DNA of 64,000 nucleotides from Sabellastarte sp. h YS-2021 (Eukaryota; Annelida; Polychaeta; Sabellida; Sabellidae). The position numbers and the translations under genes were made by a program. Of this stretch, positions 62,271-64,000 are shown in pieces; position 1 is the first letter of the stretch; each line of letters starts with the position of its first letter. The stretch lies in contig OZ024930.1 of NCBI GenBank assembly GCA_964017235.1, positions 151,714,221 to 151,778,220 on the forward strand. The letters are read 5' to 3'. The notes beneath the pieces are model-generated. The model saw only the letters and a program-made list of their open reading frames with translations. It was not told the DNA's origin and did no database searches.

Positions 62271-64000
62271 TTCTACTGGCTGTTGCTCATAGGTAGAAGG
62301 TTGAATCTCTTCATAGGTGATATGTATGACACATATACATGTACTCTACAACCTTGCACACATTTGACCTTGAAGCTCCTAACTCAAGGTCATCCACGGA
62401 GTGCCGAAGTAACCCACATAGAGGACTTTAAAAGTGCCTATATCTCCCTTATTATTGGTCCTAGAGGTTTGCAATGTGAAGCCAACCTATAGGAAATCAT
62501 GTGCTGCGAATCTTCTGATGTGGTCAGATTTGACCTTGGACCCCTCCTTCAAGGTCAAACAAGGATAGCCAAACTTAAAAGTACTTATAAGTCACTTATT
62601 ATCGATCCTAGAGGTTTGGGATGGTAAACCAACATATAGGAATTCATGTGCTGCGAATCTTCTGATGTGGTCAGATTTGACCTTGGACCCCTCCTTCAAG
62701 GTCAAACGAGGATAGCCAAACTTAAAAGTGCTTATAACTCGCTTATTATCGATCCTAGAGGTTTGGGATAGTAAACCAACATATAGGAAATCATGGGCTG
62801 GGAATCTTCTGGTGTGGTCAGATTTGACCTTGGGCCCCTCCTTCAAGGTCAAATGAGGACAGCCAAACTTAAAAGTGCTTATAACTTGCTTATTATTGAT
62901 CCTAGAGGTTTGGGATGGTAAACCAACATATAGGAAATCATGGGCTGGGAATCTTCTGGTGTGGTCGGATTTGACCTTGGGCCCCTCCTTCAAGGTCAAA
63001 CGAGGATAGCCAAACTTAAAAGTGCTTATAACTCGCTCATTATTGGTCCTAGAGGTTTGGGATGGTAAACCAACATATAGGAAATCATGGGCGGGGAATC
63101 TTCTGGCATGGTCGGATTTGACCTTGGGCCCCTCCTTCAAGGTCAAACGAGGATAGCCAAACTTAAAAGTACTTATAAGTCGCTCATTATTGGTCCTAGA
63201 GGTTTGGGATGGTAAACCAACATATAGGAAATCATGGGCTGGGAATCTTCTGGTGTGGTCGGATTTGACCTTGGGCCCCTCCTTCAAGGTCAAACGAGGA
63301 TAGCCAAACTTAAAAGTGCTTATAACTCGCTCATTATTGGTCCTAGAGGTTTGGGATGGTAAACCAGCATATAGGAAATCATGGGCTGGGAATCTTCTGG
63401 TGTGGTCGGATTTGACCTTGGGCCCCTCCTTGAAGGTCAAATGAGGATAGCCAAAGGTAAAAGTGCTTATAACTCGCTTATTATTGGTCCTAGAGGTTTG
63501 GGATGGTAAACCAACCTATAGGAAATCATGGGCTGGGAATCTTCTGGTGTGGTCGGATTTGACCTTGGGCCCCTCGTTCAAGGTCAGATGAGGACAGCCA
63601 AACTTAAAGTGCTCATAACTCACTTATTATTGGTCCTAGAGGTTTGGGATGGTAAACCAACATATAGGAAATCATGCGCTGGGAATCTTCTGGTGTGGTC
63701 AGATTTGACCTTGGGCCCCTCCTTCAAGGTCAAACGAGGACAGCCAAAGGTAAAAGTGCCTATAACTCGCTTATTATTGGTCCTAGAGGTTTGGGATGGT
63801 AAAGCAACATATAGAAAATCATGGGCTGGGAATCTTCTGGTGTGGTCGGATTTGACCTTGGGCCCCTCCTTCAAGGTCAAACGAGGATAGCCAAACTTAA
63901 AAGTGCTTATAACTCGCTTATTATTGGTCCTAGATGTTTGGGATGGTAAACCAACATATAGGAAATCATGGGCTGGGAATCTTCTGGCGTGGTTGGATTT

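Larger units (their letters stand above)
55725..64000 (+). mobile_element. Element E3: copy of family E split by F3, continues past the window edge
   Basis: The left part (55725-55966) has palindrome tgtatccaccgga-agc-atccggtggata, a gccgccgccgcc run and caagatggccgcc. F3 interrupts it. It resumes at 62271 with ttctactggctg and ggttgaatctcttcatagg, then at least ten 147-bp monomers (62440-64000) with cccctcc at 62688, 62835, 62982 and 63129. The 3' end is not in the window. Because 147 is 49 codons, a spurious 282-codon antisense frame runs through the array. Confidence 0.85.

Noticed and set aside
62592..63440. 282-codon antisense open frame
   Set aside because: It runs through E monomers; 147 bp equals 49 codons, so one stop-free frame repeats. 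The 'protein' is a 49-residue tandem repeat, with no start context or domain.
53788..64000. A next cadherin exon after 52440
   Set aside because: Searched by eye for AxDxGxP and DxNDNxPxF in all sense frames; none found, so the next exon lies outside the window.

Overview
This is eukaryotic, AT-rich, intron-rich genomic DNA, most likely from a marine invertebrate and probably a mollusc. The mollusc guess rests on tRNA-derived SINEs with a tail close to 'gaatgggacgtaaaaccc' and on rolling-circle-like elements full of ~150-bp minisatellites. No bacterial or organellar genes are present. The only host gene I can support is an internal part of one large cadherin gene on the + strand.

Six coding exons (2339-2562, 16156-16403, 22700-22974, 50691-50796, 51700-51923, 52309-52440) join without a phase conflict into 1209 nt, or 403 codons. 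They encode the end of one extracellular cadherin (EC) repeat, three complete EC repeats and the first part of a fifth. The Cys-Cys pair in exon 3, the FPQCSNY linker and the FDRE/GFCTFTV/GDINDNPPVFD segment of exon 5 point to a type III classical cadherin (neural-cadherin, CadN-like) rather than a FAT or dachsous protein. That family call comes from memory of the family, not from a search. The start codon, signal peptide, laminin-G/EGF region, membrane segment and cytoplasmic tail lie outside the window.

The rest is intron, and a large share of it is mobile DNA. Five repeat families (called P, E, F, H and G here) consist of arrays of ~146-156-bp monomers. In P, E and F the array sits between a 5' palindrome made of two inverted copies of a short sequence and a single inverted copy near the 3' end. 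F also ends in a strong hairpin followed by CTTG, and was inserted in an oligo-T tract. This matches what is known of non-autonomous Helentrons (HINE / DINE-1 / pearl-like elements). The monomers of all families seem to share a ~35-nt core. P and E monomers carry dense nuclear-receptor half-sites. Nesting is clear: F3 sits inside E3, and both F2 and a broken LINE reverse transcriptase sit inside a G array. TA-flanked MITEs, several SINEs, a 28-bp minisatellite and a CpG-retaining island complete the inventory.

Layout: 1-2338 upstream intron; exon 1; 2.6-16.2 kb intron with an old ~355-bp repeat, P-A, H, a SINE, F1, P-B and P-C; exon 2; 16.4-22.7 kb intron with a SINE, E1, a MITE and an exon-3 relic; exon 3; 23.0-50.7 kb intron with a CpG-rich block, a MITE, SINEs, a possible microexon, P-D, G, a LINE, F2 and E2; exon 4 with a triplicated splice donor; exons 5 and 6; a 28-bp minisatellite; a MITE; E3 with nested F3 running past the right edge.
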